From Muribaculaceae bacterium (GTDB lineage: Bacteria > Bacteroidota > Bacteroidia > Bacteroidales > Muribaculaceae): a stretch of 64,000 bases of DNA. Of this stretch, positions 8,104 to 16,775 are shown one piece after another. Location: contig JAGATN010000013.1 in the NCBI GenBank assembly GCA_017621225.1, positions 1-64,000 on the forward strand, read 5' to 3'. How positions within the stretch are numbered: position 1 is the stretch's first letter; each line of letters starts with the position of its first letter. A model generated the notes under the pieces. It saw only the letters and a list, made by a program, of their open reading frames with translations. It was not told the DNA's origin and searched no databases. The position numbers were made by a program, and so were the translations under genes.

Positions 8104-8130
8104 ATAAAAGCCTGATAATCAGGCTTTATT
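8104..8130 (-). terminator. intrinsic terminator after tRNA-Ser
   Basis: A near-perfect palindrome (AATAAAGCCTGAT/ATCAGGCTTTTATT) immediately follows the 3' end of the serine tRNA on the minus strand, with a T-rich right arm. It also insulates the tRNA from the RNA leader downstream. Confidence 0.75.
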
Positions 8131-8131
8131 G

Positions 8132-8218
8132 CGGAGGGAACGAGATTCGAACTCGTGGTAGGATTGCTCCTACGTCAGTTTAGCAAACTGGTGGTTTCAG
8201 CCACTCACCCACCCCTCC
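8132..8218 (-). tRNA. tRNA-Ser(GCT)
   Basis: An 87-nt class II tRNA on the minus strand. The acceptor stem is GGAGGGG/TCCCTCC (one G-U pair), the discriminator is G as expected for serine, and the anticodon loop is TTGCTAA, giving anticodon GCT. A long variable arm (GTAGGAGCAATCCTAC) and the T arm ACGAGTTCGAATCTCGT are present. CCA is not encoded. Confidence 0.95.
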
Positions 8219-8261
8219 GTTTTACAATGTGGTGCATATCCCTCTCTTGGGTTTTGCGGTG

Positions 8262-8292
8262 CAAAGGTAGCTGATTTTTTTTATAGTTGCAA
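8262..8292 (-). promoter_or_regulatory. promoter of tRNA-Ser
   Basis: On the minus strand TTG is followed after 20 nt by TACCTTTG, the same -7 box as in front of the tRNA-Gly genes. It is located 44 nt upstream of the tRNA. Confidence 0.65.
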
Positions 8293-8367
8293 AAGTTTTA
8301 CCATATTTTTATCAGCAAAATGATTTTTTGTAACTAATTTTGTCATCATATTAACTCTGCAATATAA

Positions 8368-9414
8368 ATGAATCGCAAAAGCAAAAAATCAAAAAAAACC
8401 TCCTGGTTTCAACGACATATTTTGGCAATCATCATTGCCACAGCATCTTTATTAGCACTGATCATATACTTTGCCACCTTCTGCTTTCAGTCGCACGACG
8501 GTGAATCAAAATGGGTTTACGTACCCGTCAACGCGACGACCGAAAGCCTTCACGATTCACTAAAATCGTCGCTCGGCAACTCCGAAGCCAACCGCATATA
8601 CGCTTTGTGGCGTTTAATGGGAGGCGAAATAGCCATTGCACACGGAGCATACAAAATTGATTCGGGCGAAAATGCCATCTCCATAGCCCGTCGATTGTCA
8701 AGAGGCATGCAGACACCCGTGAAAATATCGTTTTCAAACGCACGCACGTTAAATCAATTGGCAGAAAAAGTTACGGCCCGCGTGGAATGCAGCGACACCG
8801 AATTTTTGGAAGCATGCAACACCGTTTTGTCCGATTCGGGATTCAAATCCGCCGAATTCACGGCCGCATTCCTCCCCGACACCTATGAGGCATATTGGAC
8901 CTCCACCGGCATCGACATTGCAAAAAAATTGCTACGTCACCGAAACAACTTTTGGAACGAACAGCGTCGAAACAAGGCAAAGGCACTTGGACTGACGCCT
9001 GTCGAAGTGGCTTCTCTGGCAGCAATAGTCGAGGAAGAATCGGCCAAAAGCGATGAACGGCCTAAAATAGCTCGTCTATACCTCAATAGATTGGAAAAAG
9101 GCATGCCGCTACAAGCCGATCCGACAGTGAAATTTGCCGTAGGCGATTTCGGTCTGAGAAGAATCACCGGCAAACATCTGTCAGTAGAGTCACCATACAA
9201 CACTTACATTCACGCCGGCCTCACCCCCGGCCCCATACGCATTGCCACGGCAAAAACCATCGACCAGGTGCTTGACGCTCCTCGCCATCCTTATATATAT
9301 ATGTGTGCCAAGGAAGATTTTTCAGGATATCACAATTTTGCCGTCAATTACGCGGAGCATATGTCGAATGCACGCAAGTATCAGGCCGAATTAAACCGGC
9401 GAAACATACACTGA
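8368..9414 (+). CDS. mltG: endolytic murein transglycosylase MltG
   Basis: A 348-residue YceG/MltG family protein. It cleaves nascent peptidoglycan glycan strands at the inner membrane and sets their length. A basic cytoplasmic start is followed by one membrane helix (about residues 17-38) and a periplasmic domain. The catalytic region near residue 220 has the family motif IVEEESAKSDERPKIA and then YLNRL, followed by PLQADPTVKFAVG and SPYNTYIHAGLTPGPI, all typical. The conserved glutamate in IVEEE is the expected catalytic residue. The length matches the family. The gene is monocistronic and converges with the permease gene 15 nt away, with no obvious terminator between them. Confidence 0.95.
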   Translation: MNRKSKKSKKTSWFQRHILAIIIATASLLALIIYFATFCFQSHDGESKWVYVPVNATTESLHDSLKSSLGNSEANRIYALWRLMGGEIAIAHGAYKIDSGENAISIARRLSRGMQTPVKISFSNARTLNQLAEKVTARVECSDTEFLEACNTVLSDSGFKSAEFTAAFLPDTYEAYWTSTGIDIAKKLLRHRNNFWNEQRRNKAKALGLTPVEVASLAAIVEEESAKSDERPKIARLYLNRLEKGMPLQADPTVKFAVGDFGLRRITGKHLSVESPYNTYIHAGLTPGPIRIATAKTIDQVLDAPRHPYIYMCAKEDFSGYHNFAVNYAEHMSNARKYQAELNRRNIH

Positions 9415-9429
9415 CCGTCGAATGGCTCA

Positions 9430-10578
9430 TCAGTCAAGCGGCGTCTCCGTCATTTCATCTATCGATTTGAGGTCGTCCATTCGCTGTGAAGGCGTTTCAT
9501 TATCGTCGCGACTTATTATGTAGTGGTCGTAATACGACAATAATAATGTGGTAAGCGGCAATGCGATTATCAAGCCTATCATGCCAAGAAGGGTTCCCCA
9601 TACCGACAGCGACAGAAGTATTATGGCCGGATTAAGCCCCATGGCCTTACCCATTATCTTAGGCGTAAGTATGAAATCTTGTATGGCCTGCACTACGCAA
9701 TACACGGCTATGCACTCTCCGAAGATGGTCCAGAAATCGCCACCGCCCCCCACTGCATATATGAGGCACAACACAGCCGTAGGTATGATGGATATCAACT
9801 GGAGGTAGGGAACCATGTTCAGAAGACCGATGAACAAACCGAGCAATACGGCCATCGGCAATCCGATTATCGAAAAGCCGATGCTAAACAATATGCCCAC
9901 AATGAAAGCCACTAATGCCTGACCGCGAAAATAGTGGTTCATACTCGACTTTATGTCATTGCCTATCTTGAACACGGTTGAGCGATAACGGGGCGGAACC
10001 ATGCGGCGGAATCCCCTCGACAAGCGGTCATAGTCAATCATTATGAACACAACGTAAAGCACCACTATAAACCAGTTGAATATGCCCATTATCACCGATA
10101 TGCTGCCTGTCACTATGCTCCATGACGTTGACAATGCACTTTCGACGAGCGAAGCCCATTCCTGACGAGTAAGCAGATCGCTTATTTCATTGAAATCGAC
10201 CTGACGGCGCAAAAAGTCATGAATGGATTGCGGCAAGAACCTCACGTTCATCTCTGTAACGGCATATTTACGCATGATCACGGCCATATTGTGCATCTCA
10301 TCCATCATCATTGGCACAATGAAATAGCATATTATGGCAACGAAAAAAACAGCTTCGAAAAGTGTCACGAATATGGCCTTGGTTCGGCCTTTCAGGTTAA
10401 GCAATCGCTTGTTGTACTGCACGAACGGCTCAAACATATAAGCTATCAGACATGCCACGCAAAAAGGCAGCAACACGCCTTTAAGCAAATTTATAAGCCA
10501 TATTATGGCCAATACCACGATGGCCGATATTACAAGCCGTACCACCCGGTCGAGAGTATATGGTTGACGCGTATACAT
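9430..10578 (-). CDS. AI-2E family transporter (PerM-like)
   Basis: A 382-residue polytopic membrane protein of the AI-2E/PerM superfamily. About eight membrane segments are visible, two near the N-terminus (about 12-35 and 60-85) and the rest in the second half (from about 150 on). Family motifs include the conserved glycine/proline-rich loop GLLNMVPYLQ and LTPKIMGKAMGLNPAIILLS. Members export small molecules or ions. The autoinducer name is historical and no substrate can be deduced. The C-terminal tail is acidic. It is transcribed divergently from the MFS gene at 10688, with back-to-back -7 boxes between them. Confidence 0.9.
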   Translation of the reverse strand: MYTRQPYTLDRVVRLVISAIVVLAIIWLINLLKGVLLPFCVACLIAYMFEPFVQYNKRLLNLKGRTKAIFVTLFEAVFFVAIICYFIVPMMMDEMHNMAVIMRKYAVTEMNVRFLPQSIHDFLRRQVDFNEISDLLTRQEWASLVESALSTSWSIVTGSISVIMGIFNWFIVVLYVVFIMIDYDRLSRGFRRMVPPRYRSTVFKIGNDIKSSMNHYFRGQALVAFIVGILFSIGFSIIGLPMAVLLGLFIGLLNMVPYLQLISIIPTAVLCLIYAVGGGGDFWTIFGECIAVYCVVQAIQDFILTPKIMGKAMGLNPAIILLSLSVWGTLLGMIGLIIALPLTTLLLSYYDHYIISRDDNETPSQRMDDLKSIDEMTETPLD

Positions 10579-10640
10579 AATTTTCCTGTTTATTTTTCCA
10601 TGAAATTAAGAAATTAATCCCATCTGTATTTATTTTTGAG

Positions 10641-10658
10641 TAAATTTGTGCAAATTTA
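10641..10658. promoter_or_regulatory. back-to-back -7 boxes between divergent transporters
   Basis: The 18-bp sequence TAAATTTG-TG-CAAATTTA is an inverted repeat whose two halves each match the Bacteroidota -7 box TAnnTTTG, one for each direction. The plus-strand box would serve the MFS gene at 10688 and the minus-strand box the permease gene ending at 10578. Neither has an ideal -33 TTG. Confidence 0.55.
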
Positions 10659-10687
10659 ATTAATCAATCATTTATCATTACAAAATT

Positions 10688-12142
10688 ATGACCAAAGTAA
10701 AGCAAGCTTTGAGCGAGAAAGCATGGGCAAGATGGTTGGCATTGACATTGCTGGCTTCAGCTATGTTCTTCGGCTACATCTTCATGGATGTACTCTCGCC
10801 GCTACAAGCAGCCTTGCAGGACACCAAGGGTTGGGATCCCACCGCCTACGGACGTTTTGCCGGCTCTGAGACATTTTTGAATGTATTCGTATTTTTTCTG
10901 ATTTTCGCAGGCATAATACTCGATAAGATGGGCGTGCGTTTCACGGCCATTCTCTCGGGTTCGGTTATGGTTATCGGTGCGGCCATAAATTATTACGCGC
11001 TTACCGATTCATTTGCCGGAAGCAGTCTGGAAAACACCTTCAACAATTTCATAAATCTGCCCGACGCATGGTGGAACATCACACCGTTCTACGATGGCAT
11101 GCCCGCTTCGGCCAAGCTATCGGCCATCGGATTCATGATATTCGGCTGCGGCGTTGAGATGGCCGGCATCACCGTTTCGCGAGGCATCGTAAAATGGTTT
11201 AAAGGCAAGGAAATGGCACTCGCCATGGGTATCGAAATGGCCATTGCCCGTTGCGGCGTTGCAGTGGTGTTCATTGGTTCTCCGGCCATGGCAGCCATCA
11301 GTGGAACGATCGAAGTTTCGCGCCCCGTGGGAATGGGCGTTTTGCTCCTCTTTATAGGCTTGATAGGATTCATCGCATACTCGTTTATGGATTATGCCCT
11401 CGAACGTCAGACCGGCGAAAAGGGCGAGGAAAAAGACGATCCGTTTAAAATCAGCGACTTGAAATATATATTCTCGTCAAAGGTGTTCTGGCTCGTAGCC
11501 ATGTTGTGCGTATTGTACTACTCGGCAATATTCCCGTTCCAAAAATATGCCGCAAACATGCTGCAATGCAATCTTGGCATTACCTCCGAAGAAGCCGGAC
11601 TGACATTCTTCGTATTTCCGCTCGGAGCAGCAGCCATCACGTGGCTTCTCGGCATGTATCTCGACCACAAAGGCAAGGGAGCGACGATGCTCATACTCGG
11701 CGCCATACTCATGATACTGTGCCACCTTACGTTTGCATTCGTACTTCCGGCCACGAAATCAACGGCCGTGGCATATGCCGCCATAATAGTACTTGGCATA
11801 TCGTTCTCGCTCGTACCCGCTTCATTGTGGCCGTCAGTTCCTAAGTTGGTCGACGGTCGACTCTTGGGCTCGGCCTACGCGGTGATATTCTGGATACAAA
11901 ACATTGGTCTTTATGCATTCCCGATGATAATAGGCAGCGTATTGCAGAGCACCAATCCGGGCGTAACCGACCCGTTGCAATATGACTACACCTGGCCTAT
12001 GGTATTGTTTGCATCGCTCGGCGTACTTGCACTGTTCTTCGGCATATGGCTCAAAGCTCTCGATGCCAAGAAGCATTACGGTCTCGAAGATCCAAACATA
12101 GTGGCCGAAGATTCGAAAGTGGAATTCGACGGTATGGAATAA
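10688..12142 (+). CDS. MFS transporter
   Basis: A 484-residue major facilitator with about twelve membrane segments. The first is at about 17-37 and a DKMG-type loop (FAGIILDKMGVRF) sits between helices 2 and 3, the classical MFS motif A position. A long loop between helices 3 and 4 (about 100-140) and a cytoplasmic linker rich in Lys/Glu/Asp after helix 6 (about 240-260) are visible. The C-terminus is hydrophilic. It most resembles MFS members of the organic-anion or nitrate/nitrite-like branch, but I cannot name a substrate. It is a single gene, ended by a strong terminator. Confidence 0.85.
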   Translation: MTKVKQALSEKAWARWLALTLLASAMFFGYIFMDVLSPLQAALQDTKGWDPTAYGRFAGSETFLNVFVFFLIFAGIILDKMGVRFTAILSGSVMVIGAAINYYALTDSFAGSSLENTFNNFINLPDAWWNITPFYDGMPASAKLSAIGFMIFGCGVEMAGITVSRGIVKWFKGKEMALAMGIEMAIARCGVAVVFIGSPAMAAISGTIEVSRPVGMGVLLLFIGLIGFIAYSFMDYALERQTGEKGEEKDDPFKISDLKYIFSSKVFWLVAMLCVLYYSAIFPFQKYAANMLQCNLGITSEEAGLTFFVFPLGAAAITWLLGMYLDHKGKGATMLILGAILMILCHLTFAFVLPATKSTAVAYAAIIVLGISFSLVPASLWPSVPKLVDGRLLGSAYAVIFWIQNIGLYAFPMIIGSVLQSTNPGVTDPLQYDYTWPMVLFASLGVLALFFGIWLKALDAKKHYGLEDPNIVAEDSKVEFDGME

Positions 12143-12161
12143 ACTCCGTTTAATCACAAAA

Positions 12162-12205
12162 AATATGGGATTCGAACCTAACCCGTCCGAATCCCATATT
12201 TTTTT
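12162..12205 (+). terminator. strong intrinsic terminator after MFS gene
   Basis: A 13-bp perfect stem (AATATGGGATTCG / CGAATCCCATATT) with a 13-nt loop is followed by a run of seven T residues, 19 nt after the MFS stop codon. Confidence 0.92.
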
Positions 12206-12224
12206 GCGTTATTAATGTCACGTA

Positions 12225-12776
12225 TCAGTTTTTTGCAAACAGAACGTTCGACGATGCTGCCATCTGCTGATATGCAAATACGCCTTCCTGCGAAAGCTCT
12301 ACGGCCACTTTCGTACCGTCGGCACCTGGCATCAGCACGTGGGTATCGTCAACATAAGTCATCAAAGGATAAGTCATATCGTTAGCGGTTACGCTCCATG
12401 TGCGCGAATCGTCATCAAAGTCGAGACGTGCCACCGAGCCGTCGTTTTCGCTGGTGATGGTATACCCTTTTCCGTCGCATTCCACCAAGTAACGACCATC
12501 CTGACCTTCTATCACCTTCTTACCTTTTGCTACGGGATTGTTTCCACTCCAGAATTCGATGCTGTTAAGCACTAACAGGTCGGCAAGACCCGATACTTCA
12601 TATACGGGAAGTATCCAGAATGCGAAAAACACCAATTCGTTGGCAAATTTGCTACCTACTTGTCTATTCCAATTCAAAAGTTTGCTTGTCAATGAAAAGC
12701 TTCCTATGCATGAGCTCATTGTCATCGAGCCAACCAATGTCAGTACCAGACCGACAGTCATAAATTTTTTCTTCAT
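12225..12776 (-). CDS. DUF3332 lipoprotein
   Basis: A 183-residue protein of the DUF3332 family. The N-terminus is a lipoprotein-type signal (about 1-23, ending SMTMSSC), and the conserved FSLTSKLLNWN and YEVSGLADLLVLNSIEFWSG stretches identify the family. The second half is a predicted beta-rich region that ends in a hydrophobic tail. The family is common in Bacteroidota and some Proteobacteria with no established function. It sits after mltF on the minus strand with a 43-nt gap, so it may be last in the cdsA-purM-mltF run or have its own promoter. Confidence 0.88.
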   Translation of the reverse strand: MKKKFMTVGLVLTLVGSMTMSSCIGSFSLTSKLLNWNRQVGSKFANELVFFAFWILPVYEVSGLADLLVLNSIEFWSGNNPVAKGKKVIEGQDGRYLVECDGKGYTITSENDGSVARLDFDDDSRTWSVTANDMTYPLMTYVDDTHVLMPGADGTKVAVELSQEGVFAYQQMAASSNVLFAKN

Positions 12777-12819
12777 AGTTAAAACGATATTAATGATTAT
12801 GAGATAAATATTGATTATT

Positions 12820-14232
12820 TTATTGGGGAATTCGATCTTTTATCTGATTATATATCTCGAACACCGATTTTACATACTCACATGTCTGACGACCTCGAAA
12901 ATAGCCATATTTGCACACCGGATCATTATAATACTCGGGGTTCATCTTCATCATCAATGCCTGAGAAGCGCCATTTTCCCAGCGACCGGAGTCGAGGCCA
13001 TGCTTATTTGCCAGCGCAATGGCATCGTAGATATGGGCTATTCCTGAATTATATGCGGCAACCACAAATTTCATTCGTTCATTTTTATCGGACACATACT
13101 GGCTGAGCGATTTGTCAAGATTGCTAATGATTTTTATGGCCGTCGATATGTTTTTGTCGTTATGCGCTATTTCATCAGCCGACAATCCGAACGCGCGCGC
13201 GGTTCCCGGCATGATCTGCATTATTCCGCGCGCACCCGCCCAAGACACCTGCGTGGAGTCGAAATGGCTCTCGGCATATCCCTGCGCGGCAATCAAACGC
13301 CAATCCCATCCTATTTCTTCGGCATACGACTTAAACACATCATCGAACGGCGACACCCGTCCGCTCGACAAATCAAGGTGATATACGGCCCTGATTACGT
13401 CGTTTTTGCTCCGCTCGAAATAGCGCTTAAGTAATCGCGCGCGCGCCATCCGAGGCTTCTCCTCCACCGTCCACGAGTCGATGGAATCAGCCAGCCAAGG
13501 CTTATCGGGCGAAACTGCCCATGCCGATCGCTGCGGGAAACTTATTTCGACAGTAATGTCAAGATCGTTGAAATATGTCTTGTTCAACCGCGCTATGTCG
13601 CTATCCACTACCGTCAGCGGAATCTCGCCCTTCGACACCATATCGATCAAATCTTCCGTAATCAGCGTATCGCGGTCGATAGGCTTGATCTCTATGCCAC
13701 CTCCGAGCTCGTTGTTCAAATTGTTAAGCCGATGATGATACTTGCTGTCGCGCTCCACATATACCGTATGCCCTATGAGTTGGGTCACGTCGGTTATGCG
13801 GCTGCCGTCGCGCGATTTGGGCTGAACGAGCACCTGATTGGTTATGTTTTCCACGCCGCACGGTATGACGCGCTGCTTGTTCTCGCCCGTAACCGGAACC
13901 TCATATGCTATCAGGTCAACCATACCCGAATCGAGCATCTCGAGGGCCCGATTGAGGCTGGGGGCAACTTCAAGGTCAAGCGCCATGCCTTTGTCGGCCG
14001 CAAAACGGCTCACGAGGTCATAGTCATATCCCATACGCTCCTCACGATATATGAAAAACGACGTAGGGCTATATAACGTAACGACCTTCAGCGTGTCGGG
14101 CATACGTGACGACAAGCTGTCCGGATCGTACGAACCGGAATCGCTACCCGACCTGAAACATCCGCATACAGAGACAATCAGGCACGAAGCAATCAGCGCC
14201 AACGCAGAATAGGCCAAACGGTACTTGTTCAT
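12820..14232 (-). CDS. mltF: membrane-bound lytic murein transglycosylase F
   Basis: A 470-residue lipoprotein (lipobox SVCGC, Cys near residue 26). Residues about 45-275 form a family 3 solute-binding-like domain (DTLKVVTLYSPTSFF at its start). Residues about 290-440 form the SLT lysozyme-like domain with the catalytic glutamate in AAQGYAESHFD and the motif GARGIMQIMPGTA. MltF enzymes cleave peptidoglycan from the inner face of the outer membrane to give 1,6-anhydromuramyl products, and the binding-like domain modulates them. The architecture and length are standard. It lies 20 nt downstream of purM on the same strand, so they are probably co-transcribed. Confidence 0.93.
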   Translation of the reverse strand: MNKYRLAYSALALIASCLIVSVCGCFRSGSDSGSYDPDSLSSRMPDTLKVVTLYSPTSFFIYREERMGYDYDLVSRFAADKGMALDLEVAPSLNRALEMLDSGMVDLIAYEVPVTGENKQRVIPCGVENITNQVLVQPKSRDGSRITDVTQLIGHTVYVERDSKYHHRLNNLNNELGGGIEIKPIDRDTLITEDLIDMVSKGEIPLTVVDSDIARLNKTYFNDLDITVEISFPQRSAWAVSPDKPWLADSIDSWTVEEKPRMARARLLKRYFERSKNDVIRAVYHLDLSSGRVSPFDDVFKSYAEEIGWDWRLIAAQGYAESHFDSTQVSWAGARGIMQIMPGTARAFGLSADEIAHNDKNISTAIKIISNLDKSLSQYVSDKNERMKFVVAAYNSGIAHIYDAIALANKHGLDSGRWENGASQALMMKMNPEYYNDPVCKYGYFRGRQTCEYVKSVFEIYNQIKDRIPQ

Positions 14233-14252
14233 CCAACGAACATCAAGTACGA

Positions 14253-15419
14253 TTAATATTCGAACGTTCCCTTATCTGACTTTATTGTGAGTCGATTGGA
14301 TGGAGCGGCTTCGACACGACCTATTACGCGGCCTTCTATACCAAACGACGATGCGATGTCAATGATCTGATCGGCTTTATCGGGAGCAACGTATATTTCC
14401 ATACGGTGACCCATATTGAACACTTTGTACATCTCGGCCCAATCGGTGCCCGACTCAGCCTGTATGAGTTCAAACAACGGAGGCACGGGGAACATATTGT
14501 CCTTGATCACATACTTTCCTTCGACAAAGTGCATGACTTTAGTCTGCGCTCCACCCGAACAGTGAACCATTCCATGTATGTCGTGCCGCATTACATCGAG
14601 CACCTTCTTTATCACCGGAGCATATGTTCGCGTCGGCGAGAGCACGAGTCGTCCGGCATCGAGCGACACACCTTCAACGGCATCAAGAAGTTTTTTCGAG
14701 CCTGAGTATACCAATTCAGAAGGCACTGCGCCATCGAAACTTTCGGGATACTTAACCGCCACGTCTTTCGAGAACACGTCGTGACGAGCCGAAGTCAGGC
14801 CGTTGCTGCCCATTCCGCCATTGTATTCCTTTTCATATTTGGCCTGTCCGTACGATGCCAATCCTACTATCACGTCGCCGGCCGATATGTTGGCATTGTC
14901 GATCACGTCGCTTCGTTTCATACGGCACGTAACCGTACTGTCAACTATTATGGTGCGCACCAAATCGCCCACGTCGGCAGTTTCGCCACCGGTGCTTATT
15001 ATGTTCACACCCATTTCGCGAAGTTCGGCAAGCAATTCCTCCGTGCCATTTATTATGGCCGATATCACTTCGCCCGGAACGAGCAGCTTGTTTCGACCGA
15101 TGGTAGAACTAAGCAATATGTTATCAACGGCACCAACGCAAAGCAAATCATCGATATTCATTATCAATGCGTCCTGAGCTATGCCCTTCCACACGCTCAA
15201 ATCGCCGGTTTCGCGCCAATAAATGTAAGCCAACGACGATTTTGTGCCGGCTCCATCAGCATGCATTATGTTACAATACTCCGGATCGCCACCCAACACG
15301 TCAGGTATTATCTTACAAAAAGCCTTGGGATACAAACCCTTGTCCACATTTTTAATAGCATTGTGAACATCTTCCTTCGAGGCTGATACGCCACGCATAT
15401 TATATCGCTGATCGCTCAT
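14253..15419 (-). CDS. purM: phosphoribosylformylglycinamidine cyclo-ligase (AIR synthetase)
   Basis: A 388-residue PurM, which closes the imidazole ring in purine synthesis (FGAM plus ATP to AIR). The AIRS N-terminal domain has the motif HADGAGTKSSLAY at about residues 54-66, a conserved ALIMNIDDLLCVGA stretch and STGGETADVGD. The C-terminal domain has the HCSGGAQTK motif. The form is slightly longer than that of E. coli, as usual for Bacteroidota. The upstream neighbour is cdsA (gap 55 nt) and downstream is mltF, all on the same strand. A functional link among them is not evident. Confidence 0.95.
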   Translation of the reverse strand: MSDQRYNMRGVSASKEDVHNAIKNVDKGLYPKAFCKIIPDVLGGDPEYCNIMHADGAGTKSSLAYIYWRETGDLSVWKGIAQDALIMNIDDLLCVGAVDNILLSSTIGRNKLLVPGEVISAIINGTEELLAELREMGVNIISTGGETADVGDLVRTIIVDSTVTCRMKRSDVIDNANISAGDVIVGLASYGQAKYEKEYNGGMGSNGLTSARHDVFSKDVAVKYPESFDGAVPSELVYSGSKKLLDAVEGVSLDAGRLVLSPTRTYAPVIKKVLDVMRHDIHGMVHCSGGAQTKVMHFVEGKYVIKDNMFPVPPLFELIQAESGTDWAEMYKVFNMGHRMEIYVAPDKADQIIDIASSFGIEGRVIGRVEAAPSNRLTIKSDKGTFEY

Positions 15420-15474
15420 ATGCCTTTATTTATTTTATATTAAATATTCTATTTTCGTTCAATAAACAGTTGAA

Positions 15475-16311
15475 TCATTCCAATATGTCCAACACCTTAA
15501 TCATATATACCAATATGGCAGGCGACACGTATAGTAGCGAATCTATACGGTCAAGTACGCCTCCATGTCCGGGCAGGATGGATCCGCTATCCTTAATGTT
15601 ATGCGAACGCTTTATCATCGATTCCACCAAATCGCCTATCGTAGATGCAACACATACTACGACGGAGAATCCAAGCATCCCGACAAGCGACAACGGCGTT
15701 GCAGGAAGCCCCAACAGGAACATAACTATCGCACCACCAATGCAGAACAGCAATCCGCCAAAAAATCCTTCCCATGATTTTTTAGGCGATATGCTTTCAT
15801 ACAAACGATGCTTACCCATCGACGAACCCACTATATAAGCACCCGTATCATTGAGCCATATCAATATAAACATGGCCAATACAAGCCCATATCCATACAA
15901 CAAATAAAGCAATGCCGCCACGGTCAATGGCACCGACACATAAATCTGCGACATAAATGACGTGTATAGCATTTCAATGGGTAGCTTTTTATGGGCGAAC
16001 AGCTGAAAAGCCAATCGCACCATTACATATATCAAAAACCATGATGCCGCATCCACAAACTTATCAAAACTCATAGTGTATTCAAAACATACACCCAACA
16101 TCAATAGTACGGCGCCAAGTATATCCATGGCCATCACCCAATCGAGAAGTCGTTTGCGCACATGCATCATAGCATTAAGCTCATATATCGACAATGCGGC
16201 AAAAATGGCACAAAGAACCATAAAGCCCTTATCACCACCAAAAAGCAGCGTACAAACAATTACGGCCACATACAATATACCGGTAACAGAACGCAACAAC
16301 AGATTTTTCAT
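15475..16311 (-). CDS. cdsA: phosphatidate cytidylyltransferase
   Basis: A 278-residue integral membrane enzyme that makes CDP-diacylglycerol from phosphatidate and CTP, the branch point for all membrane phospholipids. About eight membrane helices are present. The CDS signature is clear near the C-terminus: SMIKRSHNIKDSGSILPGHG, then GVLDRIDS, with the conserved Lys, Asp and HGG. The start ATG at 16311 begins MKNLLLRSVTGILYV, typical of the family. It is the first gene of the cdsA-purM-mltF run. The 460 nt upstream hold the divergent aspD leader. Confidence 0.95.
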   Translation of the reverse strand: MKNLLLRSVTGILYVAVIVCTLLFGGDKGFMVLCAIFAALSIYELNAMMHVRKRLLDWVMAMDILGAVLLMLGVCFEYTMSFDKFVDAASWFLIYVMVRLAFQLFAHKKLPIEMLYTSFMSQIYVSVPLTVAALLYLLYGYGLVLAMFILIWLNDTGAYIVGSSMGKHRLYESISPKKSWEGFFGGLLFCIGGAIVMFLLGLPATPLSLVGMLGFSVVVCVASTIGDLVESMIKRSHNIKDSGSILPGHGGVLDRIDSLLYVSPAILVYMIKVLDILE

Positions 16312-16471
16312 TGTTAAGTAATTACTTTATTCAATTAGCAAAGATAGCATATTTTTTTCAGAGAGAGCCTGCATTTAAACGAATTTAAACCCTCTGCAAA
16401 TACGTACAAAATCATTTCAATCCAAACCGAACGCCACATATGTTAAAATTATATAAAAGCACGAATCTTCT

Positions 16472-16502
16472 ATTGCACATTTGAGAGATATACGTAACTT
16501 TG
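16472..16502 (+). promoter_or_regulatory. promoter of the aspD leader
   Basis: TTG (16473-16475) and TAACTTTG (16495-16502) are exactly 19 nt apart, a consensus Bacteroidota promoter. Transcription would begin near 16508 and meet a terminator-like hairpin after about 60 nt. Confidence 0.82.
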
Positions 16503-16514
16503 CATCAGTTTTTC

Positions 16515-16553
16515 ATGGTATTAGATTTAAGGTATGAAGATTATTCGTCGTGA
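16515..16553 (+). other. possible 12-residue leader ORF
   Basis: An ATG about 7 nt after the predicted transcript start opens a 12-codon frame (MVLDLRYEDYSS). Its stop lies within the loop region of the following terminator hairpin, so a translating ribosome would prevent that hairpin from forming. No amino acid is strongly enriched (2 Asp, 2 Tyr, 2 Leu). It may be a leader peptide or merely part of a short RNA. Confidence 0.35.
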
Positions 16554-16572
16554 TGACGAGTAATTTTTTTTT
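16540..16572 (+). terminator. intrinsic terminator/attenuator in aspD leader
   Basis: A 10-bp stem ATTATTCGTC/GACGAGTAAT (one G-U pair) with a 5-nt loop is followed by eight T residues. It lies about 35 nt after the promoter and 200 nt before aspD, so it either ends a short RNA or controls read-through. A second hairpin (TTTTGGGG/CCCCAAAA, 16592-16620) lies just beyond it. The rest of the 16312-16775 spacer shows nothing else I can identify. Confidence 0.8.
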
Positions 16573-16775
16573 GTGTATATACCATTCCTCTTTTTGGGGG
16601 CTTTCGTCAGCGCCCCAAAATCAAACAAATGCAAAAAACCATTATATTATATGACATAGAGCAACATTCCATTCGGCGGGTTGTTTATAAGTATGAATCA
16701 GTCAGGATGTAACGACATCGAAACTGCTGACAGACAAAAGAAACAAATGATTCGTACCACCCCAAAACAACAATT

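Noticed and set aside
14781-15386. 201-codon open frame on the plus strand across purM
   Set aside because: PurM motifs are intact on the minus strand, and the antisense frame has no recognisable features.
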